A stretch of 64,000 nt of DNA from Maribacter sp. BPC-D8 (GCF_035207705.1 NZ_CP128187.1:1550001-1614000); one strand, 5' to 3'. Positions 1 to 8,349 are shown, counted from the stretch's first letter. Program-made: numbers and translations. Notes: generated by a model from the sequence alone, not told the origin.

Positions 1-1
1 A

Positions 2-703
2 GAAGAATTGGTTTCAAAAATGCTTGAAAAAGTCGGCGATTATAAAACGCTTCGTAGTAAGGAAGATGTCGTGTACACATACACCTACCAGACACCAGAT
101 GGTAAAACTGATATTTCAACAGAGAAGTACATTTTCGATGGTGAGTTATCTTATGGAAAGTACGAGCAACACCAAAGAACTTTAAGTGACTTACAGGGTA
201 CAATTGAACAAGGTTACGACGGTAAAGAGTTTTGGTTAAAACATAATGGAGAAATTCTAAACGATAGCATTGCCTTAAAAAGAGTTGCTTTTAATAGACC
301 TACTAATTTCTATTGGTTTACCATGTTTCAAAAGTTAATGGACAAAGGCGTTTCGTATGAGTATTTAGGCGAAAAAACCTTAAAAGAAATTCCTTATGAA
401 ATTGTAAAAGTGTCCTTCAATTTTGGAGACTCGAAGCCAACAGATATTTATCAGCTATACATTAATAAAAACACATCTCTTGTTGATCAGTTTCTATTTA
501 CGGTTGCAGACTTTGGTGCTATGGAAACTCCGAATTTAATGACCTTAGAATATGAAGATGTGGACGGAATGCTTTTCCCTACTAAGCGAAAATATAAGAA
601 ATCTACTTGGGAAGCCGCAGTTAGCGACGATCCGTGGATAACCGTTAATTGGTCGAACATTAAATTCAATAACGATTTAGAAAGAAGTGAATTCGAAAAA
701 TAA
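2..703 (+). CDS. Secreted lipoprotein-sorting-like protein, 5' end missing
   Basis: The frame is open to the left edge of the window, so the true start and any signal peptide lie outside it; the TTG at base 8 is not a convincing start. About 230 residues are visible, rich in alternating polar and aromatic residues, as in the periplasmic beta-sheet proteins of flavobacteria that resemble outer-membrane lipoprotein-sorting proteins (I think of the DUF6503 group, from memory). No catalytic motif is visible and no substrate can be named. A strong terminator follows 50 bases after the stop, so this is the last gene of its transcript. Confidence 0.6.
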   Translation, partial: EELVSKMLEKVGDYKTLRSKEDVVYTYTYQTPDGKTDISTEKYIFDGELSYGKYEQHQRTLSDLQGTIEQGYDGKEFWLKHNGEILNDSIALKRVAFNRPTNFYWFTMFQKLMDKGVSYEYLGEKTLKEIPYEIVKVSFNFGDSKPTDIYQLYINKNTSLVDQFLFTVADFGAMETPNLMTLEYEDVDGMLFPTKRKYKKSTWEAAVSDDPWITVNWSNIKFNNDLERSEFEK

Positions 704-753
704 GTGACTGATAATCATAAAATCAAACAAACTATTTTTAAACTTATAATAGC

Positions 754-787
754 AGACAATCTACCTTTCGGTAGATTGTCTTTTTTT
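754..787 (+). terminator. Rho-independent terminator
   Basis: A perfect 12-bp stem (AGACAATCTACC with its complement) around a four-base loop is followed by a T-run at 781-787. It closes the transcript of the truncated gene at the left edge. Confidence 0.9.
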
Positions 788-1005
788 AAACAGTATATTA
801 AGAATTAATCTGACTGAAATAGCTGTAACGAAATTCATGACCATTTTCTAATTTCAGACACCTTGAAGATTAACAAATTTTAATAATTGTTCTTAACAAA
901 TTTAAATACATTGCAAGCCTGTTTAAAATGTAACAAAGACCTTATAAGTCTTTAAACAGAACTCAACTCATTTTTTTAATAACCAACTAACTACCAACAT
1001 AACTT
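788..1005. other. Intergenic region before the permease gene
   Basis: This is the rest of a 302-base gap between genes. Apart from the terminator at its left end and an imperfect inverted repeat at 919-959 it shows no open frame, no RNA gene and no clear TAnnTTTG promoter box. The permease promoter presumably lies here. Confidence 0.5.
919..959. promoter_or_regulatory. Imperfect inverted repeat upstream of the permease
   Basis: Two consecutive 6-bp arms (CTGTTT, then AAAGAC) pair with GTCTTTAAACAG. A ten-base bulge sits on the left side and a seven-base loop in the middle. It ends 46 bases before the permease start, so it could be an operator or a leader hairpin. The arms are AT-rich and may be chance. 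Confidence 0.35.
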
Positions 1006-2733
1006 ATGTCATCAACCAACAACCACAGCACATTTGAAAACCTGAATGAAGAACAATTACCCGTTGCAAAACATAAGTTACATGATTGGACACATTTTGC
1101 AGGCTTATACGCTGCCGAACACGTAGCAGCAACAGAGTTTGTTATCGGTGCTACATTCGTAGCATTAGGGGCTAAAACAATGGATATTATTTTGGGGCTG
1201 TTGATCGGTAATATTTTGGCAGTTCTGAGCTGGACGTTTATTACCTCGCCAATTGCAGTAGAAACAAGATTAAGTTTATACACCTACCTCAATAAAATTG
1301 CCGGAGATTCTATGACCAAGCTGTACAATTGGGCTAACGTCATTATTTTCTCGGTCATATCTGCCGCCATGATCACCGTATCTGCAACTGCAGTCCGCTT
1401 TGCCTTCGATATACCTGCACAGTTAAACTGGTACCCCACCAATATGTGGTTTGTGGTCATCGTTTTCTGCGTAGGCTTAGTTGTAGTTTCTATTGCTTTA
1501 TACGGATTTAACGCAGTATCAGAATTTTCAGGAATATGCGCACCGTGGCTTTTTGTTATGTTCTCCAGTGGAGCAATGGTTTTATTACCAGCTTTATCTT
1601 TGGATGTATTAGGAACAACGTTACCTAACGGATGGAATGATTTGATATCACTCGGAGACCAATCGATTTGGACAGGGGTTGATAGTGCCGGAAAGCCCGG
1701 TATCGGACTTGTTGAGGTCATCGGATTCGCCTGGGCTGCAAATACTATTACCCATTTCGGATTAATAGATATGGCGTTATTACGTTTCGCCAAAAAAAAA
1801 TCTTACGGTCTAGCTACGAGCACAGGTATGATGTTCGGGCATTATGTTGCTTGGATAGCTGCCGGAATTATGGGAGCTGGTGCTGCAGTAATTATCGGTA
1901 AATCAATTGTCGAATTAGATCCGGGCGATGTTGCATATTATGCATTGGGCTGGTCTGGTTTCGTAATTGTAATCGTAGCCGGTTGGACGACAGCTATTAC
2001 TAATTTATATAGAGCAGGTTTAGCTGCACAAGCAATTTTTCATAACCACTCACGAAAGAAAACCACCATAGTTGTTGGTCTAATTACCATTGCAATAGCT
2101 TGTTTCCCATTTGTATTCTCACAGATTTTACCATTATTGACCTATGCAGGTTTATTGGTTGTACCCGTTGGTGCAATCGTTTTTACAGAGCATCAGATAT
2201 TTCCAAGAATTGGATACACCCGTTATTGGTCTCAATACCGCAATTTAACCTTTAGCACACCCGCTATTGTTTCATGGGGATTAGGACTGGTATTTGGCTT
2301 TGGCTTAAATGCTTTTAATGTAATGTCTTTCTTCTATTTGTTTATTCCTACATGGATTTTCACTATCGGAGTTTATACGTTTTTAGCTGGTCGTTATGGA
2401 GCAAAAGAGAAATACCCAGAAGCAGAAGAGCATGAAAAAGTACGTAATGAGAAAATTGTGGCTTTTCAAGAAAAACAAGCACAATTAGAAACTGTACCTA
2501 AGAAAGACACGAGTATTTTTTCTAAAATATTAAGTATAATATCATTGATTGCTTTAATAATAACTCTAGTGCTTGCAGGTATCGTTTTATTTGACAGTGC
2601 AAATGAGAACAGCTATATTAATAATAGAGAAATATTTTACACCTATGCATTTGTTTGTACTGTAACTTACTTTGTAACGGCATACTGGGTTTTACTACGT
2701 GGCAAATCATTAAACAAAGCTAAAAATGAATAA
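1006..2733 (+). CDS. NCS1-type (purine/cytosine permease-like) transporter
   Basis: A 575-residue inner-membrane protein with about 12 hydrophobic segments, the usual number for the nucleobase-cation-symport-1 family. The first helices carry small-residue-rich stretches (EFVIGATFVALGA, then a glycine-rich second helix) typical of that family. The C-terminus holds a charged cytoplasmic stretch (about 465-505) and two further helices. Its stop overlaps the mannitol dehydrogenase start by 8 bases, so the two are translationally coupled and probably serve one pathway. Known NCS1 members carry nucleobases, hydantoins, allantoin or vitamins; a polyol or related sugar is suggested here only by the neighbour. 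Family assignment is moderately sure, substrate unknown. Confidence 0.65.
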   Translation: MSSTNNHSTFENLNEEQLPVAKHKLHDWTHFAGLYAAEHVAATEFVIGATFVALGAKTMDIILGLLIGNILAVLSWTFITSPIAVETRLSLYTYLNKIAGDSMTKLYNWANVIIFSVISAAMITVSATAVRFAFDIPAQLNWYPTNMWFVVIVFCVGLVVVSIALYGFNAVSEFSGICAPWLFVMFSSGAMVLLPALSLDVLGTTLPNGWNDLISLGDQSIWTGVDSAGKPGIGLVEVIGFAWAANTITHFGLIDMALLRFAKKKSYGLATSTGMMFGHYVAWIAAGIMGAGAAVIIGKSIVELDPGDVAYYALGWSGFVIVIVAGWTTAITNLYRAGLAAQAIFHNHSRKKTTIVVGLITIAIACFPFVFSQILPLLTYAGLLVVPVGAIVFTEHQIFPRIGYTRYWSQYRNLTFSTPAIVSWGLGLVFGFGLNAFNVMSFFYLFIPTWIFTIGVYTFLAGRYGAKEKYPEAEEHEKVRNEKIVAFQEKQAQLETVPKKDTSIFSKILSIISLIALIITLVLAGIVLFDSANENSYINNREIFYTYAFVCTVTYFVTAYWVLLRGKSLNKAKNE

Positions 2734-4207
2734 AGAAATCATGTTGAATAAAGAGAATTTAGCAGCATTAGGCAAGCAAATTCCAATTCCTACTTTTGAT
2801 AGAGAATCATTAAAATCTGGAATCGTACATGTGGGTGTTGGTGGTTTTCATAGAGCCCACCAAGCCTATTATACTAATCTTCTACACGAAAAAGGAGATG
2901 CAACTAATTGGGGTATTTGTGGTATTGGTCTTCGAAAGGGAGATCAGAAGATTCATGATGTGCTACAAAAACAAGACGGACTTTACACATTAATTGTAAA
3001 GCATCCTGATGGTAAGATAGATTCACAAGTAATTGGTTCTATTATCGATTTTAAACTTGGTCATGAAACTCCCGATATAGTTATCGACCAAATGGCACAT
3101 CCTGATACAAAAATAGTTTCTTTGACTATTACAGAAGGTGGCTATAATTTTAATTCGTCGACGGGTGAATTTGATTTTGAGAATGCAGATGTACAGCACG
3201 AATTACAACATCCGAATAGTCCTAGAACTATCTACGGATTTTTAACTGCTGCCATTAAGAAAAGACGTGAGCTTGGCTTACCGGCTTTTACGGTAATGTC
3301 TTGTGATAATATTCAACACAATGGTGATGTAACAAAAGAAATGCTACTCGCTTTCGCTACCAGACAAGATAAAGAACTGGCTGAATATATTGAAAAAGAA
3401 GTTAGTTTCCCAAATAGTATGGTAGATCGTATTACTCCCGTTACTACTCAGTCAGACATTGAATATTTAGAGCAAACCTATAACTTCAAAGACGAATGGC
3501 CAGTAACTTGTGAGCCTTTTATACAATGGGTAATTGAAGATAACTTCTCTAATGGTAGACCAGAGTTCGAAAAAGTTGGCGTGCAATTCGTACCAGATGT
3601 AAAGCCATATGAAAAAATGAAGCTTCGTTTATTAAATGCAGGTCATTCTGTATTGGGTATTCTAGGAGCTATTCATGGTCATCCAACTATTAACGCTTGC
3701 ATGGAAGATGATTTATTCGTCACCTATTTAAGAGCGTTTATGGACGAAGAAGCTACTCCGGTTCTAGACCAACTAAAAGGCATCGATTTAACTGCATACA
3801 AAGATAGTTTACAAGAACGTTTTGCGAACCCAAATATAAAAGATAGCGTAAGCAGAATTTGCTCAGAGAGTTCTGCAAAATTGCCGAAATTCTTAATAGC
3901 AACCATTCAAGATAATTTAGCGAATGGCGGTAGCATTAAATATGCGACTTTAGTAATTGCTGCATGGTGCTATTACAGCGACAAGGGTATTGATAAAAAT
4001 GGAAACTCTATTGAAATTATTGACGCCATGCAAGAACAACTGCATGCGGCAGCAAGCAAAACAGAAACTGACCCTTTAGCTTTTATTAGACAAGAATCAT
4101 TATTTGGCAACTTAATCAATGAAGATAGATTCACCAGTTTGTATAGAAAAATGGTTCAGGAAATATACAAAGATGCTGATATTAAGAAACTAATGAAACA
4201 AGCTTAA
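2726..4207 (+). CDS. Mannitol 2-dehydrogenase (long-chain polyol dehydrogenase)
   Basis: A 493-residue member of the mannitol/fructuronate dehydrogenase family, full length. The N-terminal Rossmann half has GVGGFHRAHQAYY near residue 36 and the C-terminal half has the family's catalytic Lys-Asn-His pattern in KLRLLNAGH. The family oxidises mannitol or related polyols to the 2-ketose with NAD, or reduces uronates. The wording around the first motif (WGICGIGL, QDGLYTL) fits mannitol 2-dehydrogenase better than the uronate reductases. The start overlaps the end of the permease gene, implying uptake and first oxidation in one operon. No fructokinase is in the window. It meets the TerB-like gene tail to tail, with a three-base overlap. 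Confidence 0.82.
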   Translation: MNKEIMLNKENLAALGKQIPIPTFDRESLKSGIVHVGVGGFHRAHQAYYTNLLHEKGDATNWGICGIGLRKGDQKIHDVLQKQDGLYTLIVKHPDGKIDSQVIGSIIDFKLGHETPDIVIDQMAHPDTKIVSLTITEGGYNFNSSTGEFDFENADVQHELQHPNSPRTIYGFLTAAIKKRRELGLPAFTVMSCDNIQHNGDVTKEMLLAFATRQDKELAEYIEKEVSFPNSMVDRITPVTTQSDIEYLEQTYNFKDEWPVTCEPFIQWVIEDNFSNGRPEFEKVGVQFVPDVKPYEKMKLRLLNAGHSVLGILGAIHGHPTINACMEDDLFVTYLRAFMDEEATPVLDQLKGIDLTAYKDSLQERFANPNIKDSVSRICSESSAKLPKFLIATIQDNLANGGSIKYATLVIAAWCYYSDKGIDKNGNSIEIIDAMQEQLHAAASKTETDPLAFIRQESLFGNLINEDRFTSLYRKMVQEIYKDADIKKLMKQA

Positions 4208-4605
4208 CTTAATAGTAAATCGATTTTAGCTAACACTATTAACTCAGACTTATTATTACCTGAGAAAGAACTTGCAATAGCCTTGGCCGTCTTTTTGGTC
4301 AAGGTTATTATTTTATCTGAAAATGCATGAGGGTGAATTTTATAAAACTCCTTAAAATCATCAAAACATTCATCACTAGTAATTGAAGACTCCATTAAAA
4401 CATTAAACACAATTTCAATTTGGTTTGCAGCATCGGTACCATACCGGTCGGTAAAATCATCTATATACAACCAATCTTCTTTTACATACTCCTTAACCTT
4501 TTCCCATTCATTGTTATGCACAGTGCCATCACTCATAGCCACGGCATAGAACAACTTGCCTAAATTTTCATAAAGACCATTCATTGTTTTCGGCGTATTT
4601 TCCAT
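4204..4605 (-). CDS. TerB-like small acidic helical protein
   Basis: About 133 residues, mostly helical and cytoplasmic, without signal peptide or membrane segment. The stretch LFYAVAMSDGTVHNNEW near residue 17 resembles the first metal-binding helix pair of TerB/tellurite-resistance-type domains (A-x-A-D/S-G-x-V). I chose ATG 4605 rather than an in-frame ATG at 4650 because a promoter-like box lies at 4632-4639, between the two. It diverges from the histidine kinase gene and shares with it a TGAT-N4-ATCA palindrome 58 bases upstream of its start. Function unknown; TerB kinship is tentative. Confidence 0.6.
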   Translation of the reverse strand: MENTPKTMNGLYENLGKLFYAVAMSDGTVHNNEWEKVKEYVKEDWLYIDDFTDRYGTDAANQIEIVFNVLMESSITSDECFDDFKEFYKIHPHAFSDKIITLTKKTAKAIASSFSGNNKSELIVLAKIDLLLS

Positions 4606-4631
4606 TTTGTCTTGTCTTAGTTGATTCCTAG

Positions 4632-4639
4632 TAAAAATA
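4632..4639 (-). promoter_or_regulatory. Probable -7 box of the TerB-like gene
   Basis: Read on the minus strand it is TATTTTTA, seven of eight matches to TAnnTTTG, ending 26 bases before the ATG. The palindrome centre at 4668.5 lies 36.5 bases upstream of its last base, exactly as for the usp promoter. Confidence 0.45.
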
Positions 4640-4662
4640 TAAAGCAACATGTTATTTTTATA

Positions 4663-4674
4663 TGATAATTATCA
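4663..4674. promoter_or_regulatory. FNR/CRP-type palindrome TGATAATTATCA
   Basis: A perfect 12-bp palindrome of the form TGAT-N4-ATCA, the core layout of FNR/FixK-type sites. It sits between the divergent TerB-like and histidine kinase genes. For the minus-strand gene it is near -41, the class II activator position. For the plus-strand kinase it overlaps the expected -33 element, where binding would repress. Confidence 0.6.
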
Positions 4675-4685
4675 GTCTTATTCGA

Positions 4686-4693
4686 TATATTTG
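4686..4693 (+). promoter_or_regulatory. -7 box TATATTTG of the histidine kinase operon
   Basis: An exact TAnnTTTG box that ends only four bases before the ATG at 4698. If used, the messenger would be leaderless or nearly so. Confidence 0.5.
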
Positions 4694-4697
4694 AAAT

Positions 4698-6209
4698 ATG
4701 CAGGATTTCCAGAAAAATAGTGACATTTTTAATTTATTATCAGAAGGTGTTTCAGAAGGCATTATCGTTGTAAATTCTGATCAAATTATTGTAGCCACAA
4801 ATACGTCATCGCTGCAAATGTTTGGTTACGAGAAAGGCGAACTAATTGGTAAGCCATTAGATATTCTTATTCCCAAAAGATACCATGCCGGTCATGACGC
4901 ACACGTAGATAATTTTATCGCAAAAAGTGATAAACGCCAAATGGGGCATGGTAGAAATCTATATGGTATCTGTAAAGACGGCAAAGAATTTCCTGTTGAG
5001 GCAGGTTTAAATCCGTTTGAATTTTATGGCGCTACCTACGTAATGGCATTGATAATCAATATTACAGAACGTAAAAATAGAGAAGAAGAATTAAGCCATT
5101 GGGCACGTATTTTTGATGAATCGCTGAATGAAATTTTTATTTTTGATGCCGATACGTTTAAGTTTTTGAATATAAATAAAGAAGCGCAACGAAATATAGG
5201 GTATTCATTTGAAGAGTTATACACAATGACTCCTGTTGACATTAAACCCGATATGGATATTTCTGAATTCAATACCTTGATATCTCCCTTGTTAAAAGAT
5301 GAGACAGCAAGAGTTAAATTTGAAACCAAACATGGCAGAAAAGACGGAACTAAATACCCCGTCGAAGTTCACCTACAATTATCAAACTTAGGAGAAAAGA
5401 AAGTATTTGTAGCTTTTATTTTAGATATTACCGAAAGAAAAAATTACACTGAAAACTTAGAAAATATAGTTGAAGAACGTACCCAACAACTTACAGAAGC
5501 TCTGGCGGTTGAGAAAGAATTGAACGAGCTTAAAACACGTTTTTTGTCCCTGGTATCACATGAATTTAAAACCCCTTTAAGCAGTATATTAACATCGATT
5601 ACCTTACTTGGTAAATATACCGAAACAGAACAACAGCCAAAAAGAGATAAGCACGTAACTACTATTAAGAATAAGGTAAAATATTTAGATACTATACTGA
5701 ATGATTTTCTATCTGTAGAACGCCTAGAATCTGGAAAGGTGAATTATAAAATCGAAGAATTTCCGCTTAGTAAAACAGTTAATGAGGTAGTATATAACGC
5801 AAACATGTTACTTAAATCTGGCCAACAAATACGTTACCCAGAAAACATTGATGAATTAAATATACAATTCGATGAAAAGACCTTAGAATTGGCGTTATCC
5901 AATTTAGTACATAATGCTATTAAGTACTCTCCTGAAGATTCCACCATTAATATAAAGGTGGACATAAAAGATACAGGTTACGCCATTAGCGTTATTGATG
6001 AAGGCATTGGTATACCAGAAGAAGAGCAAAAACACATATTTAATCGTTATTTTAGAGCAGAGAACGCTTTATTGACACAAGGCACCGGCATTGGTTTAAA
6101 TATTGCAAAACAACATATAGAGAATTTAGGTGGCAGTCTTGAGTTTTCAAGTGTAGAAAGCAAAGGGTCAACATTCACTCTAAGCATACCTAAATTAAAA
6201 ACCAACTAG
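4698..6209 (+). CDS. Soluble PAS-PAS sensor histidine kinase, FixL-like first PAS
   Basis: 503 residues with no membrane segment, so a cytoplasmic sensor. PAS 1 spans about 8-125, PAS 2 about 130-248, a short coiled coil 250-280, HisKA with phospho-accepting His288 in LVSHEFKTPLS, and HATPase_c with the N box (LVHNAIKYS) and G boxes (DEGIGIPEEE, GTGIGL). In PAS 1, His66 in YHAGHD and Arg86 in MGHGR fall at the positions of the haem-binding His200 and ligand-sensing Arg220 of Bradyrhizobium FixL, with the same spacing of 20 residues (alignment from memory). That suggests a haem-based oxygen sensor, but related PAS domains with the His are not all haem proteins. The partner regulator starts three bases after the stop. 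Confidence 0.85.
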   Translation: MQDFQKNSDIFNLLSEGVSEGIIVVNSDQIIVATNTSSLQMFGYEKGELIGKPLDILIPKRYHAGHDAHVDNFIAKSDKRQMGHGRNLYGICKDGKEFPVEAGLNPFEFYGATYVMALIINITERKNREEELSHWARIFDESLNEIFIFDADTFKFLNINKEAQRNIGYSFEELYTMTPVDIKPDMDISEFNTLISPLLKDETARVKFETKHGRKDGTKYPVEVHLQLSNLGEKKVFVAFILDITERKNYTENLENIVEERTQQLTEALAVEKELNELKTRFLSLVSHEFKTPLSSILTSITLLGKYTETEQQPKRDKHVTTIKNKVKYLDTILNDFLSVERLESGKVNYKIEEFPLSKTVNEVVYNANMLLKSGQQIRYPENIDELNIQFDEKTLELALSNLVHNAIKYSPEDSTINIKVDIKDTGYAISVIDEGIGIPEEEQKHIFNRYFRAENALLTQGTGIGLNIAKQHIENLGGSLEFSSVESKGSTFTLSIPKLKTN

Positions 6210-6212
6210 AAG

Positions 6213-7265
6213 ATGAAAAGAATTTTATTGATTGAGGACGACAAAGCCTTACGAGAAAATACCGAAGAACTTTTAGAATTAGCGGGTTATACTGTTATGA
6301 CGGCACCTAATGGAAAAATAGGTATTACAGCCGCCATTGAGAATTTACCTGACATTATCATTTGCGATATTATGATGCCCGAGGTTGACGGTTATGGTGT
6401 TTTAGAAAGTTTAACAAATAATGAAAAGACAAAACAAATACCTTTCATTTTTTTATCTGCAAAAACAGAGCATAAAGAAATAAGAAAAGGAATGGATTTA
6501 GGTGCAGATGACTACCTAACCAAACCCTTTGATGAAGAAGATTTAATGAGTGCGGTAGAGAGTAGATTAGCCAAAGCTGAACTCTTGTTACGAATGCAAG
6601 ATGAAACTTCAAAAGAACATGGTGTTTCAGAGAATGAAATGCGAACCATTCATGAACTTAAAAACTTTTTTGATGATAATGGCGAGGTAGTAAATTTCAA
6701 GCAAGGAGAAAATATTTATGAAGAAGATAGCCGTTCTAACAAAATTTATCTTGTTTTAAAAGGACTTGTAAAGTGCTACAACATGGATCCTGACGGAAAA
6801 GAATTGATTACATCTTTAGCTAAAGCAGATGATTTTTTAGGCTTCACCTCTTTTTTAAACAATGTACCTTATCAAGAATCGGCTACAGCAATGAGCGATG
6901 TCGAGTTAGCAGGCATTTCTAAAGAAAGCTTAACAGAAATTCTGAACGAAAACAAGACCATTTCTATGGAACTTATGGAGCTTTTATCTGCAAATATTTC
7001 TAATATAAAAGCTCAATTATTACAAATGGCCTATAGTTCTGTACGCAGAAAAACAGCGCAGACCTTATTACAATTTGCAGATGTTATGAATACCAAACCA
7101 GATGAGCCCATTAGAATTTCACGTAATGACCTAGCAAGTGTTGCAGGCATAGCGACCGAAAGTTTGATACGCACATTATCTGGTTTTAAAAAAGAAGGTC
7201 TTATAGCCGTCGAAGGTAGAAATATTCAAATATTAGAACTCAAAGCATTACAATATGTAAATTAA
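6213..7265 (+). CDS. Response regulator with C-terminal CRP/FNR DNA-binding module
   Basis: 350 residues. The receiver domain covers 1-120, with Asp9/Asp10, phospho-acceptor Asp52 in CDIMMP and Lys104 in YLTKPF. A cyclic-nucleotide-binding-like beta barrel follows at about 150-260 and a CRP-type winged helix-turn-helix at about 275-345. In the recognition helix Glu316 and Arg320 match the Glu/Arg pair with which FNR (209/213) and CRP read TGA half-sites. No FNR-type cysteine cluster is seen, so phosphorylation rather than an iron-sulphur cluster should be the input. It is co-transcribed with the kinase (gap of three bases). Palindromes with TGAT half-sites at 4663 and 7274 are its likely targets, possibly including its own operon. 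It is equivalent to FixJ and FixK joined in one chain. Confidence 0.88.
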   Translation: MKRILLIEDDKALRENTEELLELAGYTVMTAPNGKIGITAAIENLPDIIICDIMMPEVDGYGVLESLTNNEKTKQIPFIFLSAKTEHKEIRKGMDLGADDYLTKPFDEEDLMSAVESRLAKAELLLRMQDETSKEHGVSENEMRTIHELKNFFDDNGEVVNFKQGENIYEEDSRSNKIYLVLKGLVKCYNMDPDGKELITSLAKADDFLGFTSFLNNVPYQESATAMSDVELAGISKESLTEILNENKTISMELMELLSANISNIKAQLLQMAYSSVRRKTAQTLLQFADVMNTKPDEPIRISRNDLASVAGIATESLIRTLSGFKKEGLIAVEGRNIQILELKALQYVN

Positions 7266-7273
7266 GCGATATC

Positions 7274-7292
7274 TGATAAATATCATTTATCA
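7274..7292. promoter_or_regulatory. 19-bp palindrome with TGAT-N4-ATCA core before usp
   Basis: The arms TGATAAAT and ATTTATCA flank ATC and match perfectly. The left part, 7274-7285, also reads TGAT-AAAT-ATCA. Its centre (7279.5) lies near -41 relative to the start expected from the box at 7309-7316, the class II activator position. Confidence 0.65.
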
Positions 7293-7308
7293 CGTTTCAT
7301 CAACTATT

Positions 7309-7316
7309 TACTTTTG
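7309..7316 (+). promoter_or_regulatory. -7 box TACTTTTG of the usp gene
   Basis: An exact TAnnTTTG match 17 bases before the ATG at 7334, in the 68-base gap after the response regulator gene. It gives usp its own promoter. Confidence 0.65.
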
Positions 7317-7333
7317 CACGGTAAGTCGATTGA

Positions 7334-8170
7334 ATGAAACACATTTTAATACCCTCAAATTTTTCAAGCAACTCATGGAATGCGCTTGAATATGCTGTAA
7401 ATCTGTTCACTAATGAACAGTGCATATTTTATGTACTACATGTAGATGAACTAAGCAATTCAGATATTCATGGTAATTCTTTATTGGTTATGACGAAACC
7501 AAATCGAATCTCATCTAAAGAAAGTTTACAATTACTTTTTAAAAAAATATCAAATTTATGCACTAACCCATTGCATCAATTTATTGCATTAGAAGAGTAT
7601 GGTAATTTCATTGACATTGTAAAAAAAACGGTAGAAGCTAAAAAAATTGATATAATAGTCATGGGCACAAAAGGAGCCAAGGGACTAAAAGCTTCAGTTA
7701 TTGGCACCAATACAGGTAATGTAATAACCAAAGTAGCTTGTAATGTATTAGTAATACCTGAAAATACGATTATAAAAGTACCGAGTAAGATTGCTTTTCC
7801 GACAGATTTCAATCTGTTCTACACCTACCCTATTTTAAACTCGATTACAGAAATACTAGAAATTTCAAATGCTAAATTAGATGTTATTCATGTGACACAA
7901 TTTAAACCCAATTTTTCAAATTCTCAAGTAATCAACCAAGCCTATCTAAACGATTATTTAAAAGAGCTATTTATTGATAAACATAGCTTTAATCATATTC
8001 TAGGTAAAAGTGTTAGAGATTCAATTTTAGATTATATTTCAGACAATAAAATTGAAATGCTGACATTGGTTGCAAAAAATTTAAACTTGTTTCAACAAGT
8101 ATTCTTTAACAACTCGGTTGAAGAATTAAGCCACCAAACTTCAATCCCACTGTTTGTAATGCATGAATAA
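7334..8170 (+). CDS. Tandem universal stress protein (UspA family)
   Basis: 278 residues with two Usp folds, about 1-145 and 150-278, each starting with a strand followed by a polar loop (LIPSNFSSNS and IAFPTDFN). Domain 1 ends with the nucleotide-binding-type glycine loop (MGTKGAKG, then GTNTGNV) and the VLVIP strand; domain 2 lacks a clear copy of that loop. Tandem Usps are common in Bacteroidota and often belong to hypoxia or energy-stress regulons. The gene follows the sensor-regulator pair, behind a palindrome and its own promoter box, and so is the best candidate target of that system. Confidence 0.85.
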   Translation: MKHILIPSNFSSNSWNALEYAVNLFTNEQCIFYVLHVDELSNSDIHGNSLLVMTKPNRISSKESLQLLFKKISNLCTNPLHQFIALEEYGNFIDIVKKTVEAKKIDIIVMGTKGAKGLKASVIGTNTGNVITKVACNVLVIPENTIIKVPSKIAFPTDFNLFYTYPILNSITEILEISNAKLDVIHVTQFKPNFSNSQVINQAYLNDYLKELFIDKHSFNHILGKSVRDSILDYISDNKIEMLTLVAKNLNLFQQVFFNNSVEELSHQTSIPLFVMHE

Positions 8171-8174
8171 AACT

Positions 8175-8198
8175 TTGTAAGCTTTACAATTGTTTTTA
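8175..8198 (+). terminator. Weak terminator after usp
   Basis: A 6-bp stem TTGTAA/TTACAA with a three-base loop is followed by TTGTTTTT. The stem is short and AT-rich. Confidence 0.35.
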
Positions 8199-8323
8199 TT
8201 CCATTTAATATTTTATGAGCTATAAAATTCTATTAGGACTCTATTAAGCGATTGCATCAACAATTTAAGATATTCAGTCTTTTCAAAGAACACAAGAACG
8301 TATGTAATTAGCACTCAAAATCG

Positions 8324-8331
8324 TACTTTTG
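8324..8331 (+). promoter_or_regulatory. -7 box TACTTTTG of uvrA
   Basis: An exact TAnnTTTG match 18 bases before the ATG at 8350. It overlaps an in-frame TTG at 8329, which argues against that codon as the start. Confidence 0.65.
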
Positions 8332-8349
8332 CAGCTTTGCTATGAATAC

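Noticed and set aside
4606..4650. Upstream ATG at 4650 for the TerB-like gene
   Set aside because: A -7-like box at 4632-4639 would start transcription downstream of it, and the extra residues look unstructured.
8329..8349. Longer uvrA start at TTG 8329
   Set aside because: The TTG lies inside an exact -7 promoter box, so it would not be in the messenger; ATG 8350 gives the standard N-terminus.
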